From assembly GCF_900100305.1 (NCBI RefSeq), contig NZ_FNEY01000001.1:1-64000 (forward strand): a stretch of DNA of 64,000 nucleotides, given 5' to 3'. This document shows positions 46,025-55,441 of this stretch, in pieces (positions within the stretch are counted from its first letter, which is position 1; each line of letters begins with the position of its first letter). The notes beneath the pieces are model-generated. The model ran no database searches. It was not told the DNA's origin and saw nothing but the letters and a program-made list of their open reading frames with translations. A program made the translations under genes and the position numbers. The stretch is from Paracidovorax citrulli (GTDB lineage Bacteria > Pseudomonadota > Gammaproteobacteria > Burkholderiales > Burkholderiaceae_C).

Positions 46025-47458
46025 ATGCAACCCTCCCCCCCTTCCCCGGCTCCCCTGGCCGCCGCGGCGTCCGCGGGCTTCGACGCCCTCGGGCTCTCCC
46101 CCGAAGTGCTGGCCAACCTGCGCCAGCTCGGCTATGAGCGCATGACGCCCATCCAGGCGGCCAGCCTGCCGCCCGCCCTGCTGGGCCGCGACCTGATCGC
46201 GCAGGCCAGCACCGGCAGCGGCAAGACGGCCGCCTTCGGGCTGGCCCTGCTGGAGCGCCTCAATCCGCGCCGCTTCGCCGTGCAGGCGCTGGTGCTCTGC
46301 CCCACGCGCGAACTGGCCGACCAGGTGGCGGCCGAGATCCGCCGGCTGGCCCGCGCGCAGGAGAACATCAAGGTCGTCACCCTGTGCGGCGGCGTGCCGC
46401 TGCGCGGGCAGGCCGCGAGCCTGGAGCATGGCGCGCACGTCGTCGTCGGCACGCCCGGCCGCGTGATGGACCACCTGGAGCGCGGCACGCTCGACCTGGA
46501 CGCGCTGGCCACCTTCGTGCTGGACGAGGCCGACCGCATGCTCGACATGGGCTTCTCCGAAGACATCGCCCAGGTGGCGCGCCGCTGCCCGGACACCCGC
46601 CAGACGCTGTTGTTCTCCGCCACCTATCCCGAAGGCATCGAGCGGATCGCGCGCCAGTTCATGAAGGATCCACAGCGCATCGTGGTGCAGGCCCAGCATG
46701 CCGAGGGCAAGATCGGGCAGCGCTGGTACGAAGTGCAGGAGCGCGAGCGCCTGCATGCCGTCTCGCAGCTGCTGAACCACTTCCGGCCGGAATCCGCCAT
46801 CGCGTTCTGCAATACGAAGCAGCAGTGCCGCGATCTGGTGGAGGTGCTGCGCGCGCAGGGATTCAGCGCCCTGGCCCTGCACGGCGACCTGGAGCAGCGC
46901 GACCGCGACCAGGTGCTGGTGCAGTTCGCCAACCGCAGCTGCAGCGTGCTGGTGGCCACCGACGTGGCCGCGCGCGGCATCGACATCGCCGGTCTGCAGG
47001 CCGTCATCAACGTGGACGTGGCGCCCGACCCGGAGGTGCACATCCACCGCATCGGGCGCACCGGCCGCGCCGACGCGGAAGGCCTGGCGCTCAGCCTCGC
47101 GAGCCTGCCGGAGATGGGGCAGGTGGGCCGCATCGAGGTGCTGCAGGGCCGCCCGTCGGAATGGCATCCGCTCTCCGGCCTCACGCCCGCGCCGGGCGGG
47201 CCGCTGCAGCCGCCCATGGCCACGATCCAGATCATCGGCGGGCGCAAGGAGAAGATCCGTGCGGGCGATGTGCTGGGCGCGCTCACCGGCGAGATGGGTT
47301 TCACGCGCGAGCAGGTGGGCAAGATCAACGTGAACGACTTCTCCACCTACGTGGCGGTCGAGCGCAGCGTGGCCCGGCAGGCCGCGCAGCGCCTCTCCTC
47401 CGGCCGCGTGAAGGGCCGCAGCGTCAAGGCGCGGCTGGTCGAGGACGGCGCGGGCTGA
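46025..47458 (+). CDS. dbpA: DEAD-box RNA helicase DbpA
   Basis: A 477-residue helicase. Motifs in order: Q motif ERMTPIQAASLP, Walker A ASTGSGKT, Ia PTRELADQ, II VLDEADRMLDMGF, III FSATYP, V ATDVAARGIDIAG, VI HRIGRTGRA. The C-terminal domain (about 400-477, ATIQIIGGRKEKIRAGDVLGALTG... SVKARLVEDG) is the DbpA RNA-binding domain, which targets hairpin 92 of 23S rRNA during large-subunit assembly. Confidence 0.95.
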   Translation: MQPSPPSPAPLAAAASAGFDALGLSPEVLANLRQLGYERMTPIQAASLPPALLGRDLIAQASTGSGKTAAFGLALLERLNPRRFAVQALVLCPTRELADQVAAEIRRLARAQENIKVVTLCGGVPLRGQAASLEHGAHVVVGTPGRVMDHLERGTLDLDALATFVLDEADRMLDMGFSEDIAQVARRCPDTRQTLLFSATYPEGIERIARQFMKDPQRIVVQAQHAEGKIGQRWYEVQERERLHAVSQLLNHFRPESAIAFCNTKQQCRDLVEVLRAQGFSALALHGDLEQRDRDQVLVQFANRSCSVLVATDVAARGIDIAGLQAVINVDVAPDPEVHIHRIGRTGRADAEGLALSLASLPEMGQVGRIEVLQGRPSEWHPLSGLTPAPGGPLQPPMATIQIIGGRKEKIRAGDVLGALTGEMGFTREQVGKINVNDFSTYVAVERSVARQAAQRLSSGRVKGRSVKARLVEDGAG

Positions 47459-47597
47459 AAGGTTCACGGCACGGTCCCATGGCGCTTGGCTGGGACGGTG
47501 CATGCTCGGGCAGAATCGCTCTACATTCCCGTCCGCTCATGATCGCTGCCCTGTCGCCGAACCGTTCCCCATGCTCGTGCCTCCCTGGAGGCCGCGC

Positions 47598-48521
47598 ATG
47601 AAGCCGCTGCCGCCGCGCACGCTGCTCTGGATCTCGGTCGGCGTGGCGTTCGCCACCATCGGCCTCAAGGGCGCGGCCTGGTACCTGACCGGCTCCGTCG
47701 GGCTGCTGTCGGACGCGCTCGAATCGTTCGTCAACCTGGCGGGTGCCGTGTTCGCGCTGATGATGGTCACGGTGGCGGAGCGCCCGGCCGATGGCGACCA
47801 TCCCTTCGGCCACCACAAGGCCGAATACTTTTCTTCCGGCTTCGAGGGCATCCTCGTGCTGGGCGCTGCGCTGGCCATCCTCTGGGCCTCCGTGCACCGG
47901 CTGCTGGTGCCGGCGCCCATCGAGCAGCTGGGCTGGGGCCTGGCGCTGTCGGTGGCCAGCTCGGCCCTCAACGGCCTGCTCGCCTGGATGATGCTGCGCT
48001 CCGCACGCGCCCACCGCTCGGTGGCGCTGGAGGGCGATGCCCGGCACCTGATCACGGACGTGTGGACGTCGGCCGGCGTGGTGGCGGGCATCCTGGGCGT
48101 GATGGCCACGGGCTGGCTCTGGCTCGATCCGGTGGTGGCGATCGCCGTGGCGCTCAACATCGGCCGCGAGGGCGGGCGCCTCGTCTGGCGCGCATCGCAG
48201 GGCCTGATGGACGAGGCCGTGGAACCCGAGGAGCGCGCGGCGATCGATGCGGCGCTGGCCGCCTTCACCCGGCGCCAGCCCGGCGTGCGGTTCGACCACG
48301 TGGCCACGCGCCGCGCCGGGCGCCGCCGCCATGTTTCACTGCACCTGCACGTGCCCGGCGACTGGAGCCTGTCCGAGGCCGCGCGGCTGCGCGGCGCGGT
48401 GGAGCAGGCGCTGGTGGATGCCGTGCCCGGCCTGCGCGCCACCATCGAACTGCTGCCCACGGGCATGGAAGCCGTGGCCACCCCCATGGAAGACGACGAA
48501 ACGAGGAGCCTGCACCCATGA
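47598..48521 (+). CDS. Cation diffusion facilitator transporter
   Basis: A 307-residue CDF protein with six membrane segments. Metal-site sequence [19 protein letters not shown] (segment II) and the [14 protein letters not shown] loop are typical, as is the second metal-site helix [19 protein letters not shown]. The cytoplasmic domain (about 215-300) has the usual ferredoxin-like pattern. DxxxD-type sites favour Zn, Fe or related divalent ions, exported in exchange for protons. GGAGG lies six bases before the ATG at 47598; the frame extends 32 codons upstream. The stop overlaps dtd by four bases. Confidence 0.9.
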   Translation: MKPLPPRTLLWISVGVAFATIGLKGAAWYLTGSVGLLSDALESFVNLAGAVFALMMVTVAERPADGDHPFGHHKAEYFSSGFEGILVLGAALAILWASVHRLLVPAPIEQLGWGLALSVASSALNGLLAWMMLRSARAHRSVALEGDARHLITDVWTSAGVVAGILGVMATGWLWLDPVVAIAVALNIGREGGRLVWRASQGLMDEAVEPEERAAIDAALAAFTRRQPGVRFDHVATRRAGRRRHVSLHLHVPGDWSLSEAARLRGAVEQALVDAVPGLRATIELLPTGMEAVATPMEDDETRSLHP

Positions 48522-48985
48522 TGGGCCTGCTGCAGCGCGTGCGCGAGGCGCGCGTGGAGATCGACGGAGAGACCGTGGGCCGCATCGGCCCCGGCCTGCT
48601 CGTGCTGGTGTGCGCCGAACGCGGCGACACGCAAGCGGAGGCCGACCGCCTCCTGGACAAGCTGCTCAGGCTGCGCATCTTCGCCGACGAGGCCGGCAAG
48701 ATGAACCGCAGCGTGCAGGACACGGGCGGGGGCCTGTTGCTCGTGAGCCAGTTCACTCTGGCGGCCGACACGCGCGGCGGCAACCGCCCGAGCTTCACGC
48801 AGGCGGCCGCGCCGGACGACGGCCGCCGGCTCTACGACCACTTCGTGGCGCGCGCCCGCGCCCTGCACCCGGTGGTGGAGACGGGGCGCTTCGCGGCCGA
48901 GATGCAGGTGCACCTCGTCAACGACGGGCCGGTGACGATCCCGCTGCGGATCGCCCCGCCGGGCACGGTCCAGAACGGCCCATAG
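48518..48985 (+). CDS. dtd: D-aminoacyl-tRNA deacylase
   Basis: A 155-residue proofreading enzyme that removes D-amino acids (and glycine from tRNA-Ala). The active-site motifs [17 protein letters not shown] and [10 protein letters not shown] are present. The ATG at 48518, nine bases after AGGAG, overlaps the transporter stop (ATGA); a second ATG follows at once. It is probably co-transcribed with the CDF gene. Confidence 0.95.
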   Translation: MMGLLQRVREARVEIDGETVGRIGPGLLVLVCAERGDTQAEADRLLDKLLRLRIFADEAGKMNRSVQDTGGGLLLVSQFTLAADTRGGNRPSFTQAAAPDDGRRLYDHFVARARALHPVVETGRFAAEMQVHLVNDGPVTIPLRIAPPGTVQNGP

Positions 48986-48990
48986 AGCCC

Positions 48991-49070
48991 GGCGAAACGG
49001 TTCTGGCGAGGCGTCGCATCGGCAGGCGGTACGCCCGGTACGGCAAGATGCGGCAACGACGCCAGAAGGG
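48991..49070. repeat. Hairpin repeat, copy B (complete)
   Basis: An imperfect inverted repeat of about 75 bases: left arm GGTTCTGGCGAGGCGTCGCA, right arm GATGCGGCAACGACGCCAGA. It lies between the convergent dtd and ybeY genes. Related copies lie at 21031-21075, 49602-49642 and 51674-51750. Confidence 0.8.
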
Positions 49071-49085
49071 CTCTGTGGGCCGTTC

Positions 49086-49544
49086 TCAGTCCGCGTAGGG
49101 GTCGGCGAAGCCCAGCTCCTGCATGATGGCCGTCTCGTAGGCCTCCATCTCGTCCGCGTCCTCGGCGCTTGTCTCGTGGTCCCAGCCCTGGGCGTGCAGG
49201 GTGCCGTGCACCAGCAGGTGGGCGTAGTGCTCGTGCAGCGCCTTGTTCTGCTCGCGGGCCTCGCGCTCGACCACGGGCGCGCAGAGCACCAGGTCGGCCA
49301 TGACCACGGGCTCCTGCGCGTAGTCGAAGGTGAGCACGTTGGTGGCGTAGTCCTTGTGCCGGTACTCGCGGTTCAGGGCCTGGCCCTCTTCGGCATCGAC
49401 GATGCGCACGGTAATCTCCGCGTCCAGCGAGAGCGCGTGGCGGATCCAGCGGACGACGGCATGCCGGGGCAGGGCGGCGCGGTGCGCCTCCACGCCGGGA
49501 AACCGGGCGAACTGCAGGGAGAGGGAGAGCTGGTTCAGGGCCAT
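49086..49544 (-). CDS. ybeY: rRNA maturation endoribonuclease YbeY
   Basis: A 152-residue zinc metalloenzyme for 16S rRNA 3' maturation and ribosome quality control. The zinc motif [11 protein letters not shown] (His residues near 113, 117 and 123) and [14 protein letters not shown] are canonical. In related genomes ybeY follows phoH directly; here phoH ends at 51789 on the same strand and an accessory module on the other strand separates them. Confidence 0.95.
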   Translation of the reverse strand: MALNQLSLSLQFARFPGVEAHRAALPRHAVVRWIRHALSLDAEITVRIVDAEEGQALNREYRHKDYATNVLTFDYAQEPVVMADLVLCAPVVEREAREQNKALHEHYAHLLVHGTLHAQGWDHETSAEDADEMEAYETAIMQELGFADPYAD

Positions 49545-49601
49545 GGGAGCCTAGCGTCGTCGTATGGATTGAATGATTCGCTATTTGGTGCGAAAGCCAA
49601 A

Positions 49602-49642
49602 CCCGGCGAAGCGGTTCTGGCGAGGCGCTGCATCGCAGGCGG
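49602..49642. repeat. Hairpin repeat, copy C (left arm only)
   Basis: Only the left arm of the repeat is present. Bases 49612-49640 match 51678-51706 at 28 of 29 positions in direct orientation, bracketing the accessory module. Beyond it, 49643-49736 shows no gene. Confidence 0.75.
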
Positions 49643-49925
49643 CGCGGCGGAGTGCGCCGGGCGTCCCCCGGCTGTCGCGGGTGTGCCCAAGCGCGTCCAG
49701 CCATTTTGCCCCCGTGCCGCTGAAAAATATCGATAGCTCGCTACCAAAAAAGAAGCGATTCTCGGCAGGGCCGCTCCCACCCATCGGCGCGGCTGCCCGG
49801 CACCGTTACACGCCGTCACCACGCCGCCGCTCCATCCATTCGACGATATAGAGAAGCTTCGCTCGGAACTCGAAAAGAAACTGCCGCCCAAGATCCGGCG
49901 CTTCCGGCTCGATGAGATTCCGGGT

Positions 49926-50714
49926 GTGATGCGCTCGCACCTGGGGTGGCCGGTGGCGGCGGCACTGATGGAGCGGTGGTTCAGGGGCGTGGGGTTTACG
50001 ATCAGCCTGCCGATCAAAATCAGCAAGTCGCCAAACAAGCTACACCAGTTGCCTGCCTTGCAATTGGAAGAAAACGTGGTCACCATGGGCTGGGCCTTGG
50101 GCTTTTCCCGTGTGCGGGCCGCCGTGTCCCAATTGCAGGCGCGATGGAACAGCCCTGCGGGGATGGTGGAGCTAAAAAAACGTGTTGAACAGCAGGCGAT
50201 AGGTAGAACCCCGCCCTGGCGCTTTGGCGATCTGAACCAGCCGGGCAAGATCCTGGACGACACCTGCCAGGTGAATTTCCTGAACGTAGGCCGATTCGGC
50301 GACCCCCTGGACGACTTCTACGGCGCCATGGGCGAGGCGACGCTCAAGATCGCGGTGTCGGGCTTGGTGACGCCCGCAGGGCCCAGGGGATCGGGCAAGG
50401 TATCCATCGCGATCGACGAGTTGGCCTTCTACCTGCGCGACTCCTATGACTTCAACGACGATTCCTTACTGTCGCAGCCGCTGGGCTTCTGGGGGCCTCT
50501 CGGCGTGAAGCGTTCCCCCCGGTCCGCGATGGACATTCCCCTCGACGAGCAGTGGATATACGCCGATGCCGACGACGCGAGCCGCCAGAGCTATCTGGTG
50601 CAGAACCGGCATTTCCGGCAATGGCGCGCCCTGCATGGTCGGGGCGGGGATTTCATGATCGTCTCCGATGTGCACCGCGTGCGCCTCGCGTTTCCGATCA
50701 CGCTGGAGTGGTGA
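49926..50714 (+). CDS. DUF6402-like accessory protein, 5' end uncertain
   Basis: A 262-residue frame from the GTG at 49926 (ATG follows at 49929). The frame is open back to a TAG at 49734 with no ATG, GTG or TTG, yet the unstarted part still reads like protein (DDIEKLRSELEKKLPPKIRR, then FRLDEIPGVM), so the original start seems lost or non-standard. The rest has hydrophobic VAAALMERWFRG, then GKVSIAIDELAFYLRDSYDFND and a tail RVRLAFPITLEW. It recalls DUF6402-type proteins found beside secretion-linked genes (memory, not searched). Base composition is visibly lower in GC than the flanks. The stop overlaps the next start by one base. Confidence 0.6.
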   Translation: MMRSHLGWPVAAALMERWFRGVGFTISLPIKISKSPNKLHQLPALQLEENVVTMGWALGFSRVRAAVSQLQARWNSPAGMVELKKRVEQQAIGRTPPWRFGDLNQPGKILDDTCQVNFLNVGRFGDPLDDFYGAMGEATLKIAVSGLVTPAGPRGSGKVSIAIDELAFYLRDSYDFNDDSLLSQPLGFWGPLGVKRSPRSAMDIPLDEQWIYADADDASRQSYLVQNRHFRQWRALHGRGGDFMIVSDVHRVRLAFPITLEW

Positions 50715-51124
50715 TGAAACTGTCCCGACTCAAGAACGTGTCCTGCATCGTCTGGTGCCTGGCGCTGCATGCCTGCGTGGCGCTGGGCTGGTATGCGACC
50801 CGGCCGACGCTTTTCACCATCGACAACAGTCCCCATGATGTCTACCGGCTGGAGACTTATCACGCATCGCCGTGGCAGCGCATCGTGCATTACGACCAGA
50901 AGTACCCGGCCATCTTCCGCCTGTACCGGGTCGAGCCTAGAGAACTGCTGGGAGAAAGCGAGGTGGTCGATCTCATCGGCGGCGGCGACGTCAGTTGGCA
51001 TCTTGATCCGCCTGTGCAATTCAATACAGTCTATGCCGGGAGCGTCATGTTTGAAAACATCCCACCGGAATGCACGGAGGCGGCGCGGATACCGAGTTGC
51101 CCCCGCACCCAGGCTGCGGAATGA
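50714..51124 (+). CDS. Small anchored protein 1 (candidate immunity)
   Basis: A 136-residue protein starting at ATG 50714, which shares its A with the preceding TGA. Residues 8-27 form a signal anchor (VSCIVWCLALHACVALGWYA); the remainder is periplasmic and beta-rich (DVYRLETYHASPWQRIVHYD, FRLYRVEPRELLGESEVVDL), with Cys in the C-terminal PPECTEAARIPSC. It is a paralogue of 51180-51593, about two-thirds identical by eye. No family is recognised. Coupling to the larger gene and duplication suggest a protective partner, which is inference. Confidence 0.65.
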   Translation: MKLSRLKNVSCIVWCLALHACVALGWYATRPTLFTIDNSPHDVYRLETYHASPWQRIVHYDQKYPAIFRLYRVEPRELLGESEVVDLIGGGDVSWHLDPPVQFNTVYAGSVMFENIPPECTEAARIPSCPRTQAAE

Positions 51125-51144
51125 ACACTTTCGCCAAGCGCCCT

Positions 51145-51180
51145 GCGCGCCTTGCGTTCCCGATCACGCTGGAGTGGTGA
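51145..51180 (+). pseudogene. Displaced copy 2 of the DUF6402-like C-terminal tail
   Basis: In frame it encodes ARLAFPITLEW and a stop, nearly the same as the last residues of the 49926-50714 protein, with the stop again overlapping the next ATG by one base. No body of the protein precedes it; it looks like the remnant of a duplicated or recombined gene end. Confidence 0.75.
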
Positions 51181-51593
51181 TGAAACTGCCCCGACTCAAG
51201 AACGTGTCCTGCATCGTCTGGTACCTGGCGCTGGATGCCTGCGTGGCGCTGGGCTGGTATATGACCACGCCGACACTGTTCAACAGCTACAACAGCCCCC
51301 ACTATGTGTATCGGCTGGAGATCTACCACGCATCGCCGTGGCAGCGCATCGTGCACCGCGACCAGAAGGTTCCGTCCGTCGTCCGCCTCTACCGGATCGA
51401 CCCCCGGGAGCGGCTGAGGGAAAGCCAGGTGGTCGACCTTGCGGCCGGCCGTGAGATCCGCTGGCAGCTCGACCCGCCCGAGCAAGCCAACAAAGTCTAT
51501 GTGGGCAAGGAGGTTGTCTTCGAGAACATCCCGCAGGAATGCACGGAGGCGGCGCAGATACCGGGTTGCCCCAATACGGAGCCTCCGGCATGA
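51180..51593 (+). CDS. Small anchored protein 2 (paralogue, candidate immunity)
   Basis: A 137-residue paralogue of the previous gene, sharing MKL(S/P)RLKNVSCIVW, the anchor VALGWY, YHASPWQRIVH and FENIP(P/Q)ECTEAA. Differences cluster in the middle (FNSYNSPHYVYRLE; RESQVVDLAAGREIRWQLD), as expected if copies diverge to match different partners. It is preceded by a displaced copy of the large protein's tail. Confidence 0.65.
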   Translation: MKLPRLKNVSCIVWYLALDACVALGWYMTTPTLFNSYNSPHYVYRLEIYHASPWQRIVHRDQKVPSVVRLYRIDPRERLRESQVVDLAAGREIRWQLDPPEQANKVYVGKEVVFENIPQECTEAAQIPGCPNTEPPA

Positions 51594-51613
51594 CCGTCCC
51601 CGATAGGCGCCAA

Positions 51614-51658
51614 GTGCATCGCGTGCGCCTTCCGTTTCCGATCGCGCTGGAGTGGTGA
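51614..51658 (+). pseudogene. Displaced copy 3 of the DUF6402-like C-terminal tail
   Basis: In frame it encodes [14 protein letters not shown] and a stop. It matches the end of the 49926-50714 protein over about 14 codons but is followed by the hairpin repeat instead of a third small gene. Confidence 0.75.
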
Positions 51659-51673
51659 GGAAGCGGTCTCATC

Positions 51674-51750
51674 GCCGCGGTTCTGGCGAGGCTCTGCATC
51701 GCAGGCAGTCCACGCCCGAATGACGAGATGCGGCAGCGGCGCTGGAAGGG
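51674..51750. repeat. Hairpin repeat, copy D
   Basis: Both arms are recognisable (GGTTCTGGCGAGGCTCTGCA left; GAGATGCGGCAGCGGCGCTG right, degenerate). It closes the accessory module on the phoH side. Confidence 0.75.
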
Positions 51751-51788
51751 TTTCGTTGGACGCTCTTTTATCTGTAGCGATCCGCCGG

Positions 51789-52739
<951 letters not shown>

Positions 52740-52787
52740 GCGGATAATTCCGGTTGTACGTCGGCAGGACGAAAAGACAGGACGAAG

Positions 52788-53360
52788 ATGATAGGCAAAC
52801 TCACCGGCACGTTGCTGGAGAAAAACCCGCCCGAAGTGCTGGTGGACTGCCATGGCGTGGGCTACGAGGTGCAGGTGCCGATGAGCACCTTCTACAACCT
52901 GCCCGCGGTGGGCGAGCGCGTGCAGCTGCTCACGCAGTTCATCGTACGCGAGGATGCGCAATTGCTCTATGGTTTTGGCAGCGCGCCGGAGCGCCAGGCC
53001 TTCCGCGAGCTCATCAAGATCTCGGGCGTGGGGCCGCGCACGGCGCTGTCCATCCTCTCGGGCATGGGGGTGGATGATCTCGCGCAGGCGGTGTCGCTCC
53101 AGGAGGTCGGCCGTCTGGTGAAGGTGCCCGGCATCGGCAAGAAGACCGCGGAGCGCCTGCTGCTGGAGCTCAAGGGCAAGCTCGGCGCCGACATCGGCGC
53201 GCGCCCCGAGGCCGCGAACGACGCGCAGGCCGACATCCTGCAGGCGCTGCTGGCGCTCGGCTACAACGACAAGGAAGGCGCCGCCGCGCTGAAGGCCCTG
53301 CCGAAGGACGTGGGCGTCAGCGACGGCATCAAGCTGGCGCTCAAGGCGCTGGCGAAGTGA
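52788..53360 (+). CDS. ruvA: Holliday junction branch migration protein RuvA
   Basis: A 190-residue DNA-binding subunit that holds the junction for Ruv[29 protein letters not shown] (OB fold), the helix-hairpin-helix motifs [16 protein letters not shown] and [19 protein letters not shown], and a C-terminal RuvB-contact domain (about 145-190) are present. ruvB lies 2.1 kb downstream rather than adjacent, with a protease gene between. Confidence 0.96.
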   Translation: MIGKLTGTLLEKNPPEVLVDCHGVGYEVQVPMSTFYNLPAVGERVQLLTQFIVREDAQLLYGFGSAPERQAFRELIKISGVGPRTALSILSGMGVDDLAQAVSLQEVGRLVKVPGIGKKTAERLLLELKGKLGADIGARPEAANDAQADILQALLALGYNDKEGAAALKALPKDVGVSDGIKLALKALAK

Positions 53361-53460
53361 GAAAAAACCGGAGAGCCCGGCGGCACTGCAACGCGGCCGT
53401 GGCACATTGTCGGGTCAAGGCGGTGCATGGTGCCCGCCGAAATACAACAGGAGGATGGCC

Positions 53461-55398
53461 ATGGATCTGAGACTGGCGAGCGTTCGATCGGTGATTCTGC
53501 TGGGGGCCGCGGCGCTCCTGGCAGCCTGCGGTGGGGGTGGAGGAGCGGACACGGCAGCCGCCGCGGCCACGCCCGCTGCGGCGACGGCGCGGGCGGTGGT
53601 GTGGAGCGTGGATTCGCTCGAGCAGCCCGCCACGGCCGCGCAGGACACCGTTCGCGTGAAGGACATGAGCGCGCGTCCTGCGGTGGTGCCGGCGCGCGTG
53701 TCGCTCGGCGCGATGCTGGAAGCGCGCAGCGATGCCGCGGCCACGGGCACCGGCGCTCGCCAGATCGGCAGCGTGCGTGCGGTGGCCGCCACGGCCACCC
53801 CCGCCGAGCTGTCGGCCCAGCTGCAATGGACGCCCACGCCGGCTGGCGGCCGCGTTGCCGCGATCAGCGTCTCGGCGCAGGATGCGCATGGCCTGCGCCT
53901 AGGCGTGCTGGTGCGTGCCCTGCCGGGCGGCGCGCAATTGCGCGTCTACCGCCAGGACCGCCCCTCCGCCGTCTACGAGATTTCGGGCCAGGAAGTGCTG
54001 CAGTCGATCGACCGCAACATCGCGGCCGGCGACACGTCGGATGCGGCCCGCACCTGGTGGACGCCCGATGCCGGCGGCGACGAGGCCACGCTCGAGATCG
54101 AGCTGCCGCCCGGCACGCCCGCCAGCGCGCTGAACATCGCGATCCCGCGGGTTTCGCACATCTACACCGATCTCTCCCTGCCCTCGGCCGACGACGGCGA
54201 GCAGGCCAAGATCAACGAATCGGGAACCTGCAACCTCGACTCCACCTGCTACGACACTTATGCCAGCCAGCGCAACGCCGTGGCGCGCATGGTCTTCGTG
54301 CGGCCCGACGGCAACGCCTACGTCTGCACCGGCACGCTGCTGAACGACCGCGACGGCACGCGCACGCCGTATTTCATCTCGGCCAACCACTGCTTCTCGT
54401 CGCAGACCGTGGCCTCCACGCTGCGCACCGACTGGTTCTACCGCTCGCCGAGCTGCAACAGCCGCACGCTGTCGGCCAACGCCACGGCGCGCACCGGCGG
54501 CGCCACGCTGCTGTATGCCAATTCCAGCACCGACACGCTGTTCGTCCGGCTCAACGAGACGCCACCGGCCGGCGCCGTGTTCGCCGCGTGGAACGCCGGC
54601 ACGCAGCCCCTCGGCAGCGCGGCGGTGGGCATCCACCACCCCCGGGGCGATCTGCAGAAGATCTCGTTCGGCTCCATCACGTCGCTGAGCTCCTGCAGCG
54701 CACTGAGCGAGTCGAGCACCAGCTTCTCCTGCAGCGGCACGTCGGGCAACTACTACCGCGTCGGCTGGACCGACGGCGTGACCGAGGGCGGCAGCAGCGG
54801 CTCGGGCCTCTTCGTGAACGGCGCGCTGGTCGGCACCCTGTACGGCGGCAGCGTCACCTGCTCCGCACGCAACGGCTCTGACTACTACGGCCGCTTCGAC
54901 GTGGCCTACGGTGCGGCGCTGCAGCAGTGGCTCTCCCCGGCTACCAGCTCGAACGGGCGCACCGCCGTCTACCGCTTCTTCAACGGCAGCACGGGCGCGC
55001 ATTTCTACACGTCCAGCGCGGGCGAACGCGACTTCGTGCAGCAGACCTACCCGGCGTTCAGTTACGAAGGCGTGGTCTTCTATGCCTACGGCAGCCCGAC
55101 GGCGGGCCAGAACGCGGTCTACCGCTTCTTCAACACCTCGACGGGCGCGCACTTCTATACCATCGACGCCGGCGAGCGCGATTTCGTGCGCGCCACCTAC
55201 CCGGCGTTCCAGTACGAAGGCCCCGCGTGGTATGCCCAGACGGCGGCCGGCAATGGCTCCACGGCGATGTACCGCTTCTTCAACACGAAAACCGGCACGC
55301 ACTTCTACACGATCAGCCAGGGCGAGCGCGATTTCGTGATCGCGACCTACCCGGTGTTCAAGTACGAAGGCCCGGTGTACTACGCCTGGACGAACTGA
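53461..55398 (+). CDS. Lipoprotein trypsin-like serine protease with three C-terminal repeats
   Basis: A 645-residue predicted lipoprotein. AGGAGG lies six bases before the ATG at 53461, and the lipobox LLAAC puts the lipid on Cys23. After a propeptide-like region (30-250) comes a protease domain resembling lysyl endopeptidases: CTGTLLN, His in YFISANHCF, Asp in [11 protein letters not shown], and Ser in [10 protein letters not shown], with several paired Cys. The C-terminus has three near-identical repeats of about 48 residues (from about 499; (A/T)[20 protein letters not shown]), a DUF5648-type module thought to bind surfaces or glycans. It splits ruvA from ruvB. The likely site is the outer membrane or outside. 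Confidence 0.87.
   Translation: MDLRLASVRSVILLGAAALLAACGGGGGADTAAAAATPAAATARAVVWSVDSLEQPATAAQDTVRVKDMSARPAVVPARVSLGAMLEARSDAAATGTGARQIGSVRAVAATATPAELSAQLQWTPTPAGGRVAAISVSAQDAHGLRLGVLVRALPGGAQLRVYRQDRPSAVYEISGQEVLQSIDRNIAAGDTSDAARTWWTPDAGGDEATLEIELPPGTPASALNIAIPRVSHIYTDLSLPSADDGEQAKINESGTCNLDSTCYDTYASQRNAVARMVFVRPDGNAYVCTGTLLNDRDGTRTPYFISANHCFSSQTVASTLRTDWFYRSPSCNSRTLSANATARTGGATLLYANSSTDTLFVRLNETPPAGAVFAAWNAGTQPLGSAAVGIHHPRGDLQKISFGSITSLSSCSALSESSTSFSCSGTSGNYYRVGWTDGVTEGGSSGSGLFVNGALVGTLYGGSVTCSARNGSDYYGRFDVAYGAALQQWLSPATSSNGRTAVYRFFNGSTGAHFYTSSAGERDFVQQTYPAFSYEGVVFYAYGSPTAGQNAVYRFFNTSTGAHFYTIDAGERDFVRATYPAFQYEGPAWYAQTAAGNGSTAMYRFFNTKTGTHFYTISQGERDFVIATYPVFKYEGPVYYAWTN
54955..55398 (+). repeat. 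Three tandem about 147-bp coding repeats
   Basis: These encode the three C-terminal modules of the serine protease. Each contains TACCGCTTCTTCAAC near its start, and conserved bases extend through each unit, so slippage or recombination could change their number. Confidence 0.75.
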
Positions 55399-55441
55399 CG
55401 GCCCGGCGGCGCTTGGCCTTCCTCTCCCGCTTCCCGAACCC

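Noticed and set aside
43242-46145. A 967-codon plus-strand frame over the diguanylate cyclase and amn genes
   Set aside because: It spans two well-supported minus-strand genes and shows only shadow-type composition.
49575-49604. A second PIP-like signal (TTCGC near GCGAA) before the DUF6402-like gene
   Set aside because: The two elements are in inverted orientation and eight bases apart, not a direct TTCGB-N15-TTCGB repeat.
49573-49851. A 92-codon plus-strand frame starting in the hairpin repeat
   Set aside because: It covers the repeat arm and an intergenic patch and shares no frame with the DUF6402-like protein, so coding is unlikely.
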